64,000 bases of DNA from Siderastrea siderea (GCA_964030785.1 OZ034968.1:67596899-67660898), one strand, 5' to 3'; positions 1 through 11,624 are shown, counted from the first letter of the stretch. Notes: generated by a model not told the origin, from the letters alone. Made by a program: numbers and translations.

Positions 1-1911
1 ACTCAATAATAAAAAAACCGAAGCATTGTGGATAGGTTCAAAAGCAAGAAGCCAAGACATTATGTTTCCCGAGAAAGGTTTCAGATGGCAGCATTTAAAA
101 ATCAAAACATTAGGCGTGTGGCTCTCAATAGAACCCGAATTAACGGTAAAGCTGAACTTTAACGAAAAAAAAGAGAAAGTTCGAAATTTACTTAGAAACT
201 GGCAGTACCGAAGGCTAAGCTTACTTGGAAAAATCGCTATATTAAAGAGCCTAATTGCTTCACAGCTTGTCCATGTTCTTTCCCCTCTCCCAACAAACCA
301 CCAGGCTATCAAAGAACTGAATGGAGCTTTCTATCATTTCCTCTGGGACGGGAAACCCGATAAAATTAAAAGAAACATTATGATTAACGATTACAGTAAT
401 GGTGGGCTTAAAATGATTGACCTTTTCTCATTTAATAAATCTTTGAAAACTATTTGGATTAAAAAATATCTTGACAAAACAAACTTAGGAAAATGGAAAC
501 TTTTCTTTGAACGAGAACTTGGAAGATATGGAGGAGAAGCTGTTTTTCTTGGAAATTTAAACAAAACAGATATCAAGCATCACTTCTCATCTACCAATAT
601 CTTCATTAATGAAATTCTGATGATCTGGTCCGAGGTTAATTACACTGACAATATCTCCTCCTTACAACATTATCAATCACAGCCTCTCTGGAATAATTCT
701 CTTATCAGAATAGACAGCAAACCCATCTATTTTCGAGAATGGCTTGCAAATGGAATATCGACCATTAGGTCTCTCATGAAAGACGCAAACAAACCTCTCT
801 CCTATGAAGAATTTCAGAATAAATACGGACTCAAAGCCTGCCCTTTAGCATTCGGGGGGATTATTGCCACGCTGAAGAATCTAAGAAAACGTTTCAAAGA
901 AAACATAGATAGCCCCGAAAAAGATGAGATTGAACCATTCATTAAAATTTTCCTCAAGGCAAAAAAACCCAGCAACTTAACGTACAAAATTCTAGTTGCA
1001 ACTAAAAGCGAAGCACCGGAAACTTCTCAGGCGAAATGGCACGAAGATTGCGACTTGGAAAAAGGTGAATTTGACTGGAAAAGAGCTTTTCAATCTACAA
1101 AGATTTGCACAAAAAGTACCAAACTAATAATATTCCAATTTAAATTTCTTCATCGACGTCTACCTACAAACTCCTTTTTGTATAAAATTAACGTCAAAGA
1201 CAGTGACCGCTGTTCCTTTTGTGAAAAGGAAACAGAAACTTTGCTCCACCTTTTTTGGCATTGCAACCAGACCACTCGTTTTTGGGAAAGCTTTTTTAAA
1301 TGGCTTCAGACATCCCTATGTACGCAGAAAGGGAATAAATTAGACATGACCATTGCTCTCGGCCTAAAGCCAGACACCTCAAATGCAAAGTTGCAAATTA
1401 ATTTCTCTTGTCTGATGAGCAGATATTGTATCTGGGTCTGTAAATTAAAAAACGAAATCCCTAATCTTTCGCACTTCTTGCATCTCATGAACAAAAGCTA
1501 TGAAATTGAAAAAAATGATCCTAATTCTTCATCAGAGAAATGGAAACCTCTCCTCGGCCACCCTTCAAATTAAAAATTTATATAAAAAAAACTGAATCAA
1601 ATTTAACTTTTCAGTCCTGGTTTGACCCTGTTAGTAGTAATTTTTTTTCTTCCGATCTCCTTAATTATACAATATTACTCTCCTAAAAAATATTTGTTTA
1701 AATGCTACGGGGACTATTTTTTTATAGGGTATAAGATAGGCTAGTGTTTGTAAGTTCTTTTTTTCTTTTATTTCTAATAAGGTTAACTTACAATGTATTG
1801 TAACTGTAGTTTCGTAATGTATTGTTAGAAGTTAGTTTTGTGCAAATAATATCTGTAAGTAGTGTAATAATAACACTGTTAATGTAATGTTTGTAAATGT
1901 GTGAGCAATCA

Positions 1912-1944
<33 letters not shown>
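1..1944 (+). mobile_element. 3' part of an L1/Tx1-like non-LTR retrotransposon
   Basis: The element consists of the end of a reverse-transcriptase ORF (to 1573), a roughly 340-bp AT-rich 3' UTR, an AATAAA at 1911-1916 and a 31-nt A tract at 1914-1944. This is the 3' structure expected of a poly(A)-ending LINE. The 5' part lies outside the window, so full length, truncation and target-site duplication cannot be judged. The absence of stop codons in the visible ORF suggests a fairly recent insertion. Confidence 0.85.
2..1573 (+). CDS. LINE ORF2 protein, C-terminal part (partial at 5' end)
   Basis: The frame is open from the window edge, so no start codon applies. The first visible residues read LNNKKTEALWIGS, the segment that follows the catalytic part of the reverse transcriptase in L1/Tx1-type ORF2 proteins. 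Next come the thumb-like region (KTLGVWLS, then WQYRRLSLLGKIAILKSL) and the FYHFLWDG..K segment typical of this clade. Near the end, at 1211-1265, is a zinc-knuckle-like CSFC...LH...HC motif (zf-RVT), followed by FWESFFKWL. The protein would copy its own mRNA at a nicked genomic target. About 520 residues are visible without interruption and end with TAA at 1571. The catalytic YXDD box and the endonuclease domain would lie upstream of the window. The clade assignment is by motif recognition and is moderately sure. Confidence 0.85.
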   Translation, partial: LNNKKTEALWIGSKARSQDIMFPEKGFRWQHLKIKTLGVWLSIEPELTVKLNFNEKKEKVRNLLRNWQYRRLSLLGKIAILKSLIASQLVHVLSPLPTNHQAIKELNGAFYHFLWDGKPDKIKRNIMINDYSNGGLKMIDLFSFNKSLKTIWIKKYLDKTNLGKWKLFFERELGRYGGEAVFLGNLNKTDIKHHFSSTNIFINEILMIWSEVNYTDNISSLQHYQSQPLWNNSLIRIDSKPIYFREWLANGISTIRSLMKDANKPLSYEEFQNKYGLKACPLAFGGIIATLKNLRKRFKENIDSPEKDEIEPFIKIFLKAKKPSNLTYKILVATKSEAPETSQAKWHEDCDLEKGEFDWKRAFQSTKICTKSTKLIIFQFKFLHRRLPTNSFLYKINVKDSDRCSFCEKETETLLHLFWHCNQTTRFWESFFKWLQTSLCTQKGNKLDMTIALGLKPDTSNAKLQINFSCLMSRYCIWVCKLKNEIPNLSHFLHLMNKSYEIEKNDPNSSSEKWKPLLGHPSN

Positions 1945-1948
<4 letters not shown>

Positions 1949-2910
1949 ACATTCCCTAACAGAGCCAAAAATCTAAAACTCGATCGTGGTCAGCGATCGT
2001 AGCGAACATTAGAATATGCGACACACAAGCGGTTCCGTGATTGCATCTATTACAAACATTTGTTAGTTTATAGACTGACTGCGATCAGTGCGCGTTTCTA
2101 TTAGCAATCGTAATAACAGCGACCGAACAGAAACCATTTCTTGTAGCTTTGAATTCCTTTGTGTTCTCTCTTTGCTAAAAGAAAATATTTTGTCTAATAA
2201 GCGATATCCATTAGGGCATTTTCGTTTTCCTTTTTCATCTTGCGGACTGATCGGCACATTGAACATAAATAAATCAGCTGGTGCACCGAGATCAGTTTCA
2301 AAGTTCGCGGCAACTGATTAGTTAATGAGACATTTTACATCTGAGTAGTTTTGTTGAATAGGGTATTGTTATAGTCTTGACAACCATTGTTATTCAGTCG
2401 TGGGCTTCAGAACAATAGCTCGCCCGGAGAAGACGCGCCATTTTGGAACTTATTCAAACTTAAAATTTTAAACTGAAAGGGATAGTGGTTCTTGTTCACC
2501 AATTTTCAAAGTTTAAACGGATTCTGTTCAAGAAAAGATCAATCTTCCATTTGCCGTGCGTGGAAATTTGGAAGTCGGTGTAAGTTTCAAGAAAATCGCT
2601 GTTGAAAGTGGCTTCCATACGAAAAAGGCCCGTTTTTTTGGCATTTTCAAGTGTAAAGGGATAGTCTTTAAACTTTGCAAAACTCATTCGTTTAAAGACA
2701 AAACGACAGATACAGCATTCCTCTTCAAAAAGCCGCGCGTGGATTTTTCAGTTATGACTTCTGGGAATCAGAAAAACGAATTTTACCAACGCTACTGAGC
2801 CAATTTAGCCCCTTTCTTCTCTTATTCCGGGCTTTTCAAAGCGCGCTCCATTTAAATTTGCCGCTTCAGCGGTCGTGAATAATTAATGATGTCCACGCAT
2901 TCTGCCCGAT
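1945..2910. other. Intergenic, no gene seen
   Basis: This is sequence flanking the LINE poly(A). Only short open frames without recognisable domains occur. A patch near 1981-2005 is rich in GATCG-type words, but no paired inverted repeat was found for it. Confidence 0.5.
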
Positions 2911-3597
2911 GTACACTCAGTACAGCCGGTACATTCGGTACACTCGGTACAGCCGGTACACTCGGTACACTCGGTACGCCCGGTACACTCGGTACACTCG
3001 GTACAGCGGGTACACTCGATACACTCGGTACAGCCGGTACACTCGGTACACTCGGTACACTCGGTACACTCGGTACACTCGGTACACTCGGTACACTCGG
3101 TACACTCGATACACTCGGTACAGTCGGTACACTCGGTACACTCGGTACACTCGGTACGCTCGGTATGCTCGGTACAGCCGGTACACTCGGTACACTCGGT
3201 ACGCTCGGTATGCTCGGTACACTCAGTACACTCGGTACACTCGGTACAGCCGGTACACTCGGTACGCTCGGTATGCTCGGTACAGCCGGTGCACTCGGTA
3301 CAGCCGGTACACTCGGTACACTCTGTACACTCGGTACAGTCGGTACACTCGGTACACTCGGTACACTCGGTACAGCCGGTACACTCGGTACACTCGGTAC
3401 GCTCGGTACGCTCGGTATGCTCGGTACACTCTGTACTCTCGGTACAGCCGGTACACTCGGTACACTCGGTACAGCCGGTACACTCGGTACGCTCGGTATG
3501 CTCGGTACAGCCGGTACACTCTGTACACTTGGTACAGCCGGTACACTCGGTACACTCGGTACACTCGGTACACTTGGTACACCCGGTACAGCCGGTA
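2911..3597. repeat. 9-bp minisatellite, GGTACACTC unit, about 76 copies
   Basis: The array is built of tandem 9-mers with consensus GGTACACTC. Variants include GGTACAGCC, GGTACGCTC, GGTATGCTC, GATACACTC and CTGTACACT-type units. The spacing stays a strict multiple of 9 throughout, with substitutions but no visible insertions or deletions. A higher-order block (CGCTCGG, then TATGCTCGG, then TACAGCCGG) recurs near 3155, 3265 and 3490. Because 9 is a multiple of 3 and the unit has no stop in most frames, several frames on both strands are open over the whole array (GTLGTLGTAG on plus, VPSVPSVPAV on minus). Those frames are not evidence of a gene: the longest ones begin at non-ATG or arbitrary codons and have no recognisable flanking domain. 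Confidence 0.95.
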
Positions 3598-4326
3598 GAA
3601 CCCGGAGGTTCAACCGAAACGATCCTTTGTTTTGGTTTGAGGTCTTCTCGTTCTTAAGGAACAGGTCTCCCTGCACCGATCGAAAGCTGCACTATGACTG
3701 GCTTGTTAGCGAGAAGAATAGGATACTTTGCACGAGATGATGTGACATATGTAGAAAGGGGGTCTAATAGTTGGTTTACTAATAAAACAAAGAAGTCGAC
3801 TTCAAAGCCAACGTGAAATTAGCAACGACACATGTACCACGTCATTTCGTGAAAAAACATTCTATTGCTCTTGCTAACTAGCCAATCACAGAGCCGCTTT
3901 GGATCGGTGCAGGTTTGCTCCGTTTTTTACCAATTACGTCTGCCATCTTGGATTTTCATGTTTTAAATTTCACGTTTTCCTCAAATTAGCGCTAATTTTT
4001 TTCTTATTGAGCGGTTATTCCTAAATGATATTGTTACTACAGTGAATGTAAAAATACAAATTCGATTAGAAAACATTAAAATAGTAGCGATTAAAGCAAG
4101 AATTGGGATTTACTAAAAACATGGCTGTCACAAAGCGGTTGCCATGGCAACGTGAAGTTTTTTTGGACACAAAACACTCATGCTAAAATGTTTCCATTTA
4201 AGTTTTAAGAAAAGTACCAAAATTTGGTGGTAGTAGTGTAAACGGTTCGAAATTACACAACTTCAAAGTTGAGGCAGGCCTCAAAAGCCCCCTCCCCGGG
4301 TCTGAATAGGGTTACTTAACCACTAG
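3598..4326. other. Intergenic, no gene seen
   Basis: Unique-looking AT-rich sequence lies between the minisatellite and the foldback element. No domain, RNA or repeat structure was recognised. Confidence 0.45.
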
Positions 4327-4330
4327 TTAA

Positions 4331-5207
4331 GAGCAATTGTTGCCAAAAATCAAACATTTTCAAACTATTGTGGCAACAGGTCAAAAATCAATTCCGCTCA
4401 TATTCTTATGTTAGGTAGACCTTAATGTGATACAAATCACTGCATAGTTCGTTTGGCTGAATATCGATTTATCTTCAAGAAAATCGATAATAACGGGATT
4501 CGCTCAAAATACCGCTTTTGAAGCTCAAAATTTAAGGCAAATCTCGAAGCTTCGCGTAACAAAATGAAGCATTCCAGGGTAATAAAAATATCAAAACTTG
4601 TAGAACGATGCTTAGATATATATATATCAAAAGCAATTTCAGCAATTTCTGCTCATTTCACGAGGAGAAGGCATGTTCTTTTCCCTCCTAAAAGGATTTT
4701 TTGGAGAAATTTATTGACGCGATGTTATAGAATTTTAAAGTTGGGAAGAGAAAAGAACATGCCTTCTCCTCTTGAAATCCAGATTCTTGACGAATAATAT
4801 TCGGTACCACATACTTTTTTTAGAGGTTAAACTTGATATACTTTTTATCTAGTCAAAAGTATGTCGGATAAATTTAATCAGAGCTCGCAAATAAATGAGC
4901 ACAAATTGTTGAAATTGCTTTTGATATATATTTAAACATTGTTCTAGAAGTTTTGATAATTTTTATTGCCCTGGAATGCTTCATTTTGTTACGCGAAGCT
5001 TCGAGATTTGCCTTAAATTTTGAGCTTCAAAAGCGGTATTTGAGCGAATCCCGTTAATATCGATTTTCTTGAAAATAAATCGATAGTCAGCCAAACGAAC
5101 TATGCAGTGATTTGTATCACATTAAGGTCTACCTAACATAAGAATATGAGCGGAATTGATATTTGACTTGTTGCCACCAAATGTTTGACCGTTGGTAACA
5201 TTCGCTC
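4331..5207. mobile_element. Foldback element with TTAA target duplication (piggyBac-like, non-autonomous)
   Basis: The two halves are long imperfect inverted repeats. The left arm (4331 to about 4650) is the reverse complement of the right arm (about 4890 to 5207), including the stretch around the shared word GTTACGCGAAGCTTCGAGA. The centre holds a second, perfect 21-bp inverted repeat (about 4661-4681 against 4750-4770). The element begins GAGCAATTGTTGCC and ends with the matching GGTAACATTCGCTC. It is flanked on both sides by TTAA (4327-4330 and 5208-5211), the hallmark target duplication of the piggyBac superfamily. No transposase is encoded. The related repeat copy at 18.4 kb carries the corresponding uninterrupted site, which confirms that this is an insertion. 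Confidence 0.8.
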
Positions 5208-6665
5208 TTAATAGTCTTCTCCGTAGATTGCCTCTTCTATTGTCTGAGCATGTTGTAATGGCTGTGAATCTGATTTAGGAGCTGTTTTGGTCTCTTTTGC
5301 TACCAAGTAAATGAAAATATGAATAATTTAGTGTATTATTAGTCCACACAAGACATCATCGTTCTTGCGGATAGCAGTTGAGCACAATATGAAACTTTTT
5401 GTACATTTGCGCTTTTGTCTCTGTAGAATCGTAGTTGGGGCTGCAGTTTGACAAAGGCAAAACCTGCATGTTTTCTCGGATTTTATAGCCTGTCAATAGG
5501 CTCCCTGAGGAACGTTTGGTCGGAGAGGAAAATATGAAGGTTTTAGACGAGGCCTTACCGGATAAGGAAAAGTACGTGAGACGCATCTCACCATTAAAGC
5601 CGGACATCATTAGAACCGTCACTGATGCATAAACAGAAGTCGAGACAAAGTTCATCAATTACGTCCACTTAGTAACCTGTCATTACGTCCACCTGTCATT
5701 ATCCATCATTTCTGACCAGTTTTTAAAAATTGTAGCAATCTTCATGTATATTACGACCAACAGCAGCAATCATAGCAGTAATGGTTTGCTAGGTTTCCAC
5801 AGATTGGCTCTTCTATCCTAAAAAAACCTATGCTGCAACTTACATTACACTAAAAGTTAACTATAAAGAAGTCGTATTCGATTCAGTCGAGTTGAAGTTG
5901 TGGGACGGATGCACTGAAGCCCTATTCCCACCACGCCCCGCGCTCCCTTTTTGACATGTCTGGGAACAACACATGGCAACGAGGCAGTCTCACCTCCCAC
6001 AAATGAAACACAATCCAGCTTGGAATGCTGGAGTTGACCTGCTGACCTCATATGGGGCTTGAGTTTGTTGGTGGGTCTGGTCCTTGCTTCGAGGGTTTTT
6101 CTCCAGGTTCTCTGGCCACCGATCTTCCTGCCCTCTTAAAAACCAACATTGTAAAATTTCAACTGGAATTTGATCCTGAATCCGAGGGCCACAGAATTAA
6201 ATAAAGTCGATGTATCCGACAAAAAGTATGAGACGAGCCCGCTTCAGTGCCTTGAGCTACCCTTTGGACTATAGTTTCCCAACGCTTTCCTTCTTTGTCA
6301 GGGTACAATATAAAAGTCTGGCTCAACGTGGATAGGCAGGCATGAATTACCCTGGACTCACTATTTAAACCTTACCATTTCTAAATTAAAGCAATTGTGC
6401 ATAGCCTTTGCCACAAAGTACAATCAGTTCCTTCCTCGTATATATGAACTCCCGAGCTCGTTGTTAAAGAAAAGAATTGGAGTCCCGGTATTATCCTGAT
6501 GAAGGCAAAAAATTTAAAATTAACGCGTTTTGTTTTCGGAGAGATAAAAATGTCATCTTTGGCATGAAAAACGCCAATTAACATATTTGGATGGGCAACA
6601 GAGGTTCTAAGATTCTTGGAATCAGATTCGCTCCGTAAATGTTCTGCCATTGGAATGCTCGGCTA
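5208..6665. repeat. 1.5-kb dispersed repeat, copy A
   Basis: This stretch matches 18403-19905 colinearly and in the same orientation, from AATAGTYTTCTC... to ...CGCTCCGTAAATNTTCTG. The two copies differ by scattered substitutions and small indels, so the duplication is not recent. Translations of either strand show short open pieces that are partly shared by the copies (for example QVLPLSNCSPN on minus), but no known domain. It could be an old transposon fragment or a segmental duplication. The TTAA foldback element sits exactly at its left edge. Confidence 0.8.
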
Positions 6666-6692
6666 GCTAACAAGAAAACCACCACTTTTTAA

Positions 6693-7066
6693 TTAAACCT
6701 TTTTCCTTTTCATGGCACAGAGAGTACGAAGTCCTGGTTGAACGACAAAACCAAACTGTTCCATGACAGGAAAGGTTTTCTGATCGTGTACGAAGACTGT
6801 AATCCCCAACATTGGATTCACTGGGTTATCGAGATAACTGTCCCTCTCGATATTCAACAGTAGTTTCAAACCGTTTACTTGACCGGCCATTGTGGCGTTT
6901 ATGATCGGATGATTATGTCCAGAGTTGAAGGTGTAACACTGACCAAACGCAGAGCTGTAAAAAGATGTGAAGTTCTTGGACTCACAAGGCTCGTCACCCT
7001 GCAGTTCATATTTGATGATTGTTTGTTTATATGTATATCACCAAGCCTTTCCTTCTCCATACCAGG
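6693..7066 (-). pseudogene. DEG/ENaC (amiloride-sensitive sodium channel) extracellular-domain exon, frameshifted
   Basis: Read on minus, the translation contains CESKNFTSFYSSAFGQCYTFNSG-type sequence, the family's extracellular YGxCYTFN signature. It continues with GLKLLLNIERDSYL, then GITVFVHDQ, then EQFGFVVQPGLRTLCAMKRKKV. In ASIC/ENaC channels this order (GLxLxLNxxxDEY, then a V-H-Q segment, then FGFxVxPG) forms the palm and beta-ball region. An acceptor-like TTTTTTAG lies just before 7066. The N-terminal piece (MEKERLG from 7060) is in a different frame from the rest; the shift lies at about 7035-7045, where a stop interrupts the main frame. A weak GTTTAA follows the last lysines. No transmembrane exons or other channel exons were found nearby. 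I read this as a stranded, broken exon. Family assignment is good; its functional state is inferred. Confidence 0.65.
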
Positions 7067-9632
7067 CTAAAAAATGGAACAAAGATTAATTGAAAAGCTC
7101 GCTGCATTTTAAAGTAATAAACCAATACGTTGTCACCCATAACATACCAGTTCTTAATGTGACTTTGGATAACTCGCGAGCCTGAGCTAGTGGGGAATAA
7201 TGGGGGGGGGGGAGCAATCCCCTCTACAGGAGATGCAGATAGTGTACACCTAACTAATCCAGTTAGAACCATAGACTCTTGATAAGTCCAATAGAAGTCA
7301 ACTGTTACACTTATAGACTATGCTGCGAATGATTTCAAATATGAGGAGTTTTTGCACTCTAAATACATAAACCATATTTTTACAATTATTATATTATGGC
7401 GTATTTTTAATCTTTTTATAACTATCCTTGAACCATTTTCGAGGCACAAAGATTTCAAACGGCTCTATCTACCTTCTTAATGCTTCTTTTTTTCTTTCCT
7501 TTCTTCCTTTACTATATTTTGTAGATATAATTTTGTCTTGTGGTCCAAAAAGGTTTTTTGTTCATTAGGGCCTAAAATATAGGGTTGGTTTGCCTAAGGA
7601 GTAGATTTTTGCAATTTTGTCGTGGAAAGGGGACAGATTCAGGGGATTGTGTCTAAGCAGAGGGTCTGAAAAAATACATGATATATTTTGGTCTGAAACG
7701 GGGTGAGGATAATTACAACCTCAGGGCGACAACCCCCTTGATTTGCCTTCAGCAAAGTATCATTCAAATCGCTTTCGTTTCTATGTAAATCTGGTTTTCA
7801 ACTGTTTCATTTGACCGAACAGCCTCGACTAAAAATATCACCGAAGAGAGCTATAAAATTTAACAGAAAGAAGATTTTAAGAAAACTGTTGCTAAGACAA
7901 CCGCTATTAACACTAAGTTAAAAAAGATTAGCACAGAGTATTTTTCCCGAAGCAAAAAACAGATGTAGCTCAAAATATTTATATAATAAGAAAAGGTACA
8001 ATGATTATCTATCAGCGTTTTATTGGTTGAAACAATGAGGGAAATGGTTCAGTACTTTAATTTTGACATGTAACTGAAGTGCCTGAAGTCACGACTTATT
8101 TGAGGCCCCGAAATACTTTTTCCGTTAGTTTCAGGTTCAGCAGCACAACACAAGTGCTTAAAAGTGAAAGTTTATTTTTAAGACCTAATCTCGTCGTTAA
8201 ATATATATTTTTTTAAACAGTCTTCAATGGTATTAATTATGGTAGGTTAAAATACTGTTTGCTGATTACTTTTCTCTGACATTCGCACTGAATCAGAAGC
8301 TATAAAAAAACTCAACAAAATCACGTTGTCGGTGAAAATACTGTTTTTTATAAGTATAGTTAATCAGCCGTCCGCCAAAAGGTCCTGCAAAAGTTTTCCT
8401 TTTCACGCTGTCTACATGACAGAATTGTTCCAATAGGACAATAGGTCCGGTTATCATCGCATGTTACTTTCAGCAACTCAAATTCTTCCCCGAGCCTTGT
8501 TTCACTATGTACTTTTAGCAAACATTTGTTAACTGGACAATTTGATGCTTTGGGAGTTCGTTAATGAGAAACGCCTGGAAAGCGAGGCTTGGTGGTGAAA
8601 TTAGTTAATGTGACATCTTGACAACAAGGAATTGAAATTGTCATCTGAAAGGCGGCGTGGTTGTGTGACAGCGGTAAGCTGGCTTATTATTAGTTAGGTT
8701 TTCAAACATGTATTCATTTATTTCTCAAAGAAACACACTTGCACATCTTTACAAAATAAAATGATGACGACACGGTATGCTACCTTATCCGTGTTTGAAT
8801 ACTACCGTTTCAAATGTTTAATTTTAATTTATGTCAGCCTGCAAAGGAAACTTAACTGTGTCATTCAAATTTTCGATGATCTTCAGCCTCACTTAAAATA
8901 TTAATACAGATTAATGCCAAGTGGTCATGGGATGTAAATGAGAAATGGCTGAATAAGTCATTGTTTTGGCGCCAAAAAATTGGCCTTGAAAACGAGGTGG
9001 ACGTAACATCATATCAGTATAGATAGGATAGCCTAACAGCGGAACTCCTCAAAACCCCTGCTGTAAGGAATCCTGCATTGTTTTATAACTTGATACGTAG
9101 TCTCTGAATAAAGTTCTAGATCAAATAACACCCACGTGGTCGCTAACCTAGTGTTTTGATTTGCATAAAATAAAAAGCAAGTTGTCTGGCTTACTCTTAA
9201 CGTGTAGCGGTAAGAATTGGCAAAAAATCATATTAAAGCACGTTTAAACTTGAAATAAAAAAGATGGTGTCAATGAAATTTCAGTTTAGTCTCAGGCAAT
9301 AAGATGGCCAATTTGAGGCAAATCTTCACATTCACAGCCCGATCATAGAGTCGATCGGAGATAGAGTCGTGTGATGGACCTTTGTCAAGGCGTTTACTGA
9401 ATCTTTCAACCTGTACAATATTAGCGGGAGTTGACTCTGATCACATGTCGTATTTATAATGAGGTTACCCTTTCCGTGTGAATAGCAAACGCTAAATAAA
9501 GTAATAGAAACTGCGTTCGCTGACTCGTTTGCGCCATTTCGAGGGCGGGCGCCAGCAAAGAGACTGGATGAAGAGAAAGCATTCGGGAAAAAATGGCGGC
9601 AAAGATTTCCGGTATACGTCAATAAGGCCGTC
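7067..9632. other. Intergenic, no gene seen
   Basis: This is about 2.5 kb of AT-rich sequence with a poly(G) run near 7202-7211. Searching both strands by eye for further DEG/ENaC exons (a second transmembrane segment, Cys-rich loops) found none. No RNA gene or clear transposon ends were seen. Confidence 0.45.
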
Positions 9633-9705
9633 CAACCTCGTTCCCAGGGTCTCTCTTCTTTCGCTCCAGGGAACGGGAAGAAGAGAGACCCTGGGAACGA
9701 GGTTG
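9633..9705. mobile_element. 73-bp foldback element, CAACCTCGTTCCC family
   Basis: The sequence starts CAACCTCGTTCCCAGGGTCT and ends with its reverse complement, leaving a short loop (CTTTCGCTCCAGGGAACGGG). Transcribed, it would form a hairpin of about 27 bp. A relative with the same termini is at 38591-38662. No convincing target duplication remains around this copy. Confidence 0.7.
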
Positions 9706-10224
9706 TAGCCACCACGAAACAGATATCGTTTTTACCTTGAAGACAGTTCCTAGAGAGACTTCTCTCACGTATCTTCACAACCTAGTAAATTTTCGCTCGA
9801 AGTCAAGCGCTCGTATGTATAAGCTTAAGCCTATATTTTTGTCGTAGCGGTGCTAGCTTTCACCTTTTTCCAAAGGTAAATAACCTGGCCAAAAAAATTG
9901 TTGGGTTAAAACTTGGGATAAGTCGGTGTACAAGGGAAAGATGATTGTAAAAGCTGGTAGTCGAAATTAAGGCCACAGAAAAACTCGCCTGAAATGTAGG
10001 CTATAAAGCTAAAACAGCATGCGGGGCCCTGAGGAAACGAAAGTTTTGCTTGCGTCATTCGTCACGAAGTATAAACTTGATTATTTTTTCTCGTTATTAA
10101 ATATAAAATGTATGTGCAGAATGTAATCTTAGAGTGCGGCATTCTTGCATCATATCGCAGTACAGGACTGAAGAGTTTTCTTCAAATCTAAGGATTAAGA
10201 AGGTAGAATTAAAATTTTGTATAT
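9706..10224. other. Intergenic, no gene seen
   Basis: No open frame with a recognisable domain and no RNA or repeat structure was seen here. Confidence 0.4.
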
Positions 10225-10327
10225 GTAATCGCATGAGGCCGAGTAGAATTAAGGATAAATTTTCACGGGTATTTTAAAAATACAAGAGAAATTTGTCCTT
10301 AATTCTACGAGGACTCCATGCGATTAC
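10225..10327. repeat. 103-bp imperfect palindrome
   Basis: The left arm GTAATCGCATGAGG...AGAATTAAGGA is matched by the inverted arm TCCTTAATTCTACGAGG...CATGCGATTAC. It probably represents a MITE or foldback remnant. Its right end abuts the next inverted-repeat element. Confidence 0.7.
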
Positions 10328-10330
10328 TTG

Positions 10331-11285
10331 TTTATAACACAGAGGGCAAAATTTTTGGAAAACTTGCCGGGAACGTTGAAACACAATCAGCCGGCCCTCA
10401 GAATTTAGGTACACGCTCATAAACAATTCTGACAATCCTGACAATCCCAGAGCTACATGGGTGTCATGGTGTTCTAACTCTAATTTTTGCTATATACTTT
10501 TCAATAATTAATTATTAGTCATTATTTTGTTCAATTTTATTACTGTCCTGTAATTTTAAGGTGGACTAGCTCGAATGGTTCGTTAGTTCCTCTCTAGTCT
10601 TCCTCTTTTGCACATATTTAATTATTTTTTTTCTGTCATCGTAACTTACTATATACGTACTTTTTATTTTTGTAAATCTATATATTTTGTTTATATTACT
10701 TTGTGCAAAGAAAATGGGGTAAAATTTTTTATTTTTTTTTTAAATTCACCAAACTAGCAGTTTAACTGTTGCTCAGCGCACAGAACAAGAAAGACTGACA
10801 ATTATCGTTGACAAAATACACTTAAAACACTTAAAACTCAAACTAAGTAAATATTATTCACCTGAGTTGCAAAGCTTCCTCTCGCTGGAGAAATTGTCAA
10901 CCACGTCGCTCCAAAGTTTTTAGTAGTTTTAAAACAAACGAACATTTGCTGTTTCCGATCCCGTAACACATATAGGTCCACCTTTTGGAATTTCTCTTCA
11001 AGCTAACGCCCGATTTCCTTACCATTTTTACCAACCAACCCGGTTAAAAGTCAAACTTTGGAGCGATCCTTGTGTTGAACAACTAAAAATCCGTTTTTTG
11101 TTTCAAGACGCCTACAAAATCAGTAAATGGCGCGCTCTCGCGCTTAGCCAATCAAATGTGAGAAATTTTGGTGTTTGGCCAATCAGGAATTGATAATTTT
11201 GCCCTCGTCCGAAAGAAAATTAAGAGAAAAATGCCCTCTGTCTCAACCAATCAGCATTCAGTAATTTTGCCCTCTATGTTATAAA
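10331..11285. mobile_element. Putative 955-bp element with 23-bp terminal inverted repeats
   Basis: TTTATAACACAGAGGGCAAA at 10331 is repeated inverted at 11263-11285 (22 of 23 bases match). A further copy of the AATTTTGCCCTC word lies near 11194. There is no coding capacity inside. Target duplications are not evident, so the boundaries are provisional. It contains a T-rich low-complexity stretch at 10620-10745. Confidence 0.5.
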
Positions 11286-11624
11286 GAAATAAAAAGCTTT
11301 GAGTAACGGCGGGTTCGTTGCAAAAAGAAAGAAACCGTATGTTAATAAATCATACATGAGGCTGAGAGCTGAAGGTTTATATGGTAAGCCGATTCACAAA
11401 CTCGCGATCCAGCTGTTTAAAATAGCCGTTGAGTAGTAAGTTGCGTTTCGGTTTCCTATTTACCAAGTGCGCATGCGAGGATACTGGAAATAAAAACCCA
11501 TTACAAAGGAAGGAGATGACGAATAGGAGGTACGAAAATCAAACCGAAACCAAAAAAATAAAGAGAGAAAAGAAAAGAAAGGAAAAAGGAAAAAAGAAAA
11601 AAATCGGAAAGACAAAAATAGTGA
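11286..11624. other. Intergenic with a purine-rich tract
   Basis: The tract at 11540-11612 is almost entirely A and G on the plus strand (AAAGAGAAAAGAAAAGAAAG type). On minus it follows the tRNA-like segment as a pyrimidine-rich tail, which is compatible with a SINE-like unit. Confidence 0.45.

Noticed and set aside
2852..3740. Long open frames of 229-284 codons on both strands across the 9-bp repeat
   Set aside because: They are open because the unit length is a multiple of 3 and contains no stop; the frames have no real start, domain or splice context.
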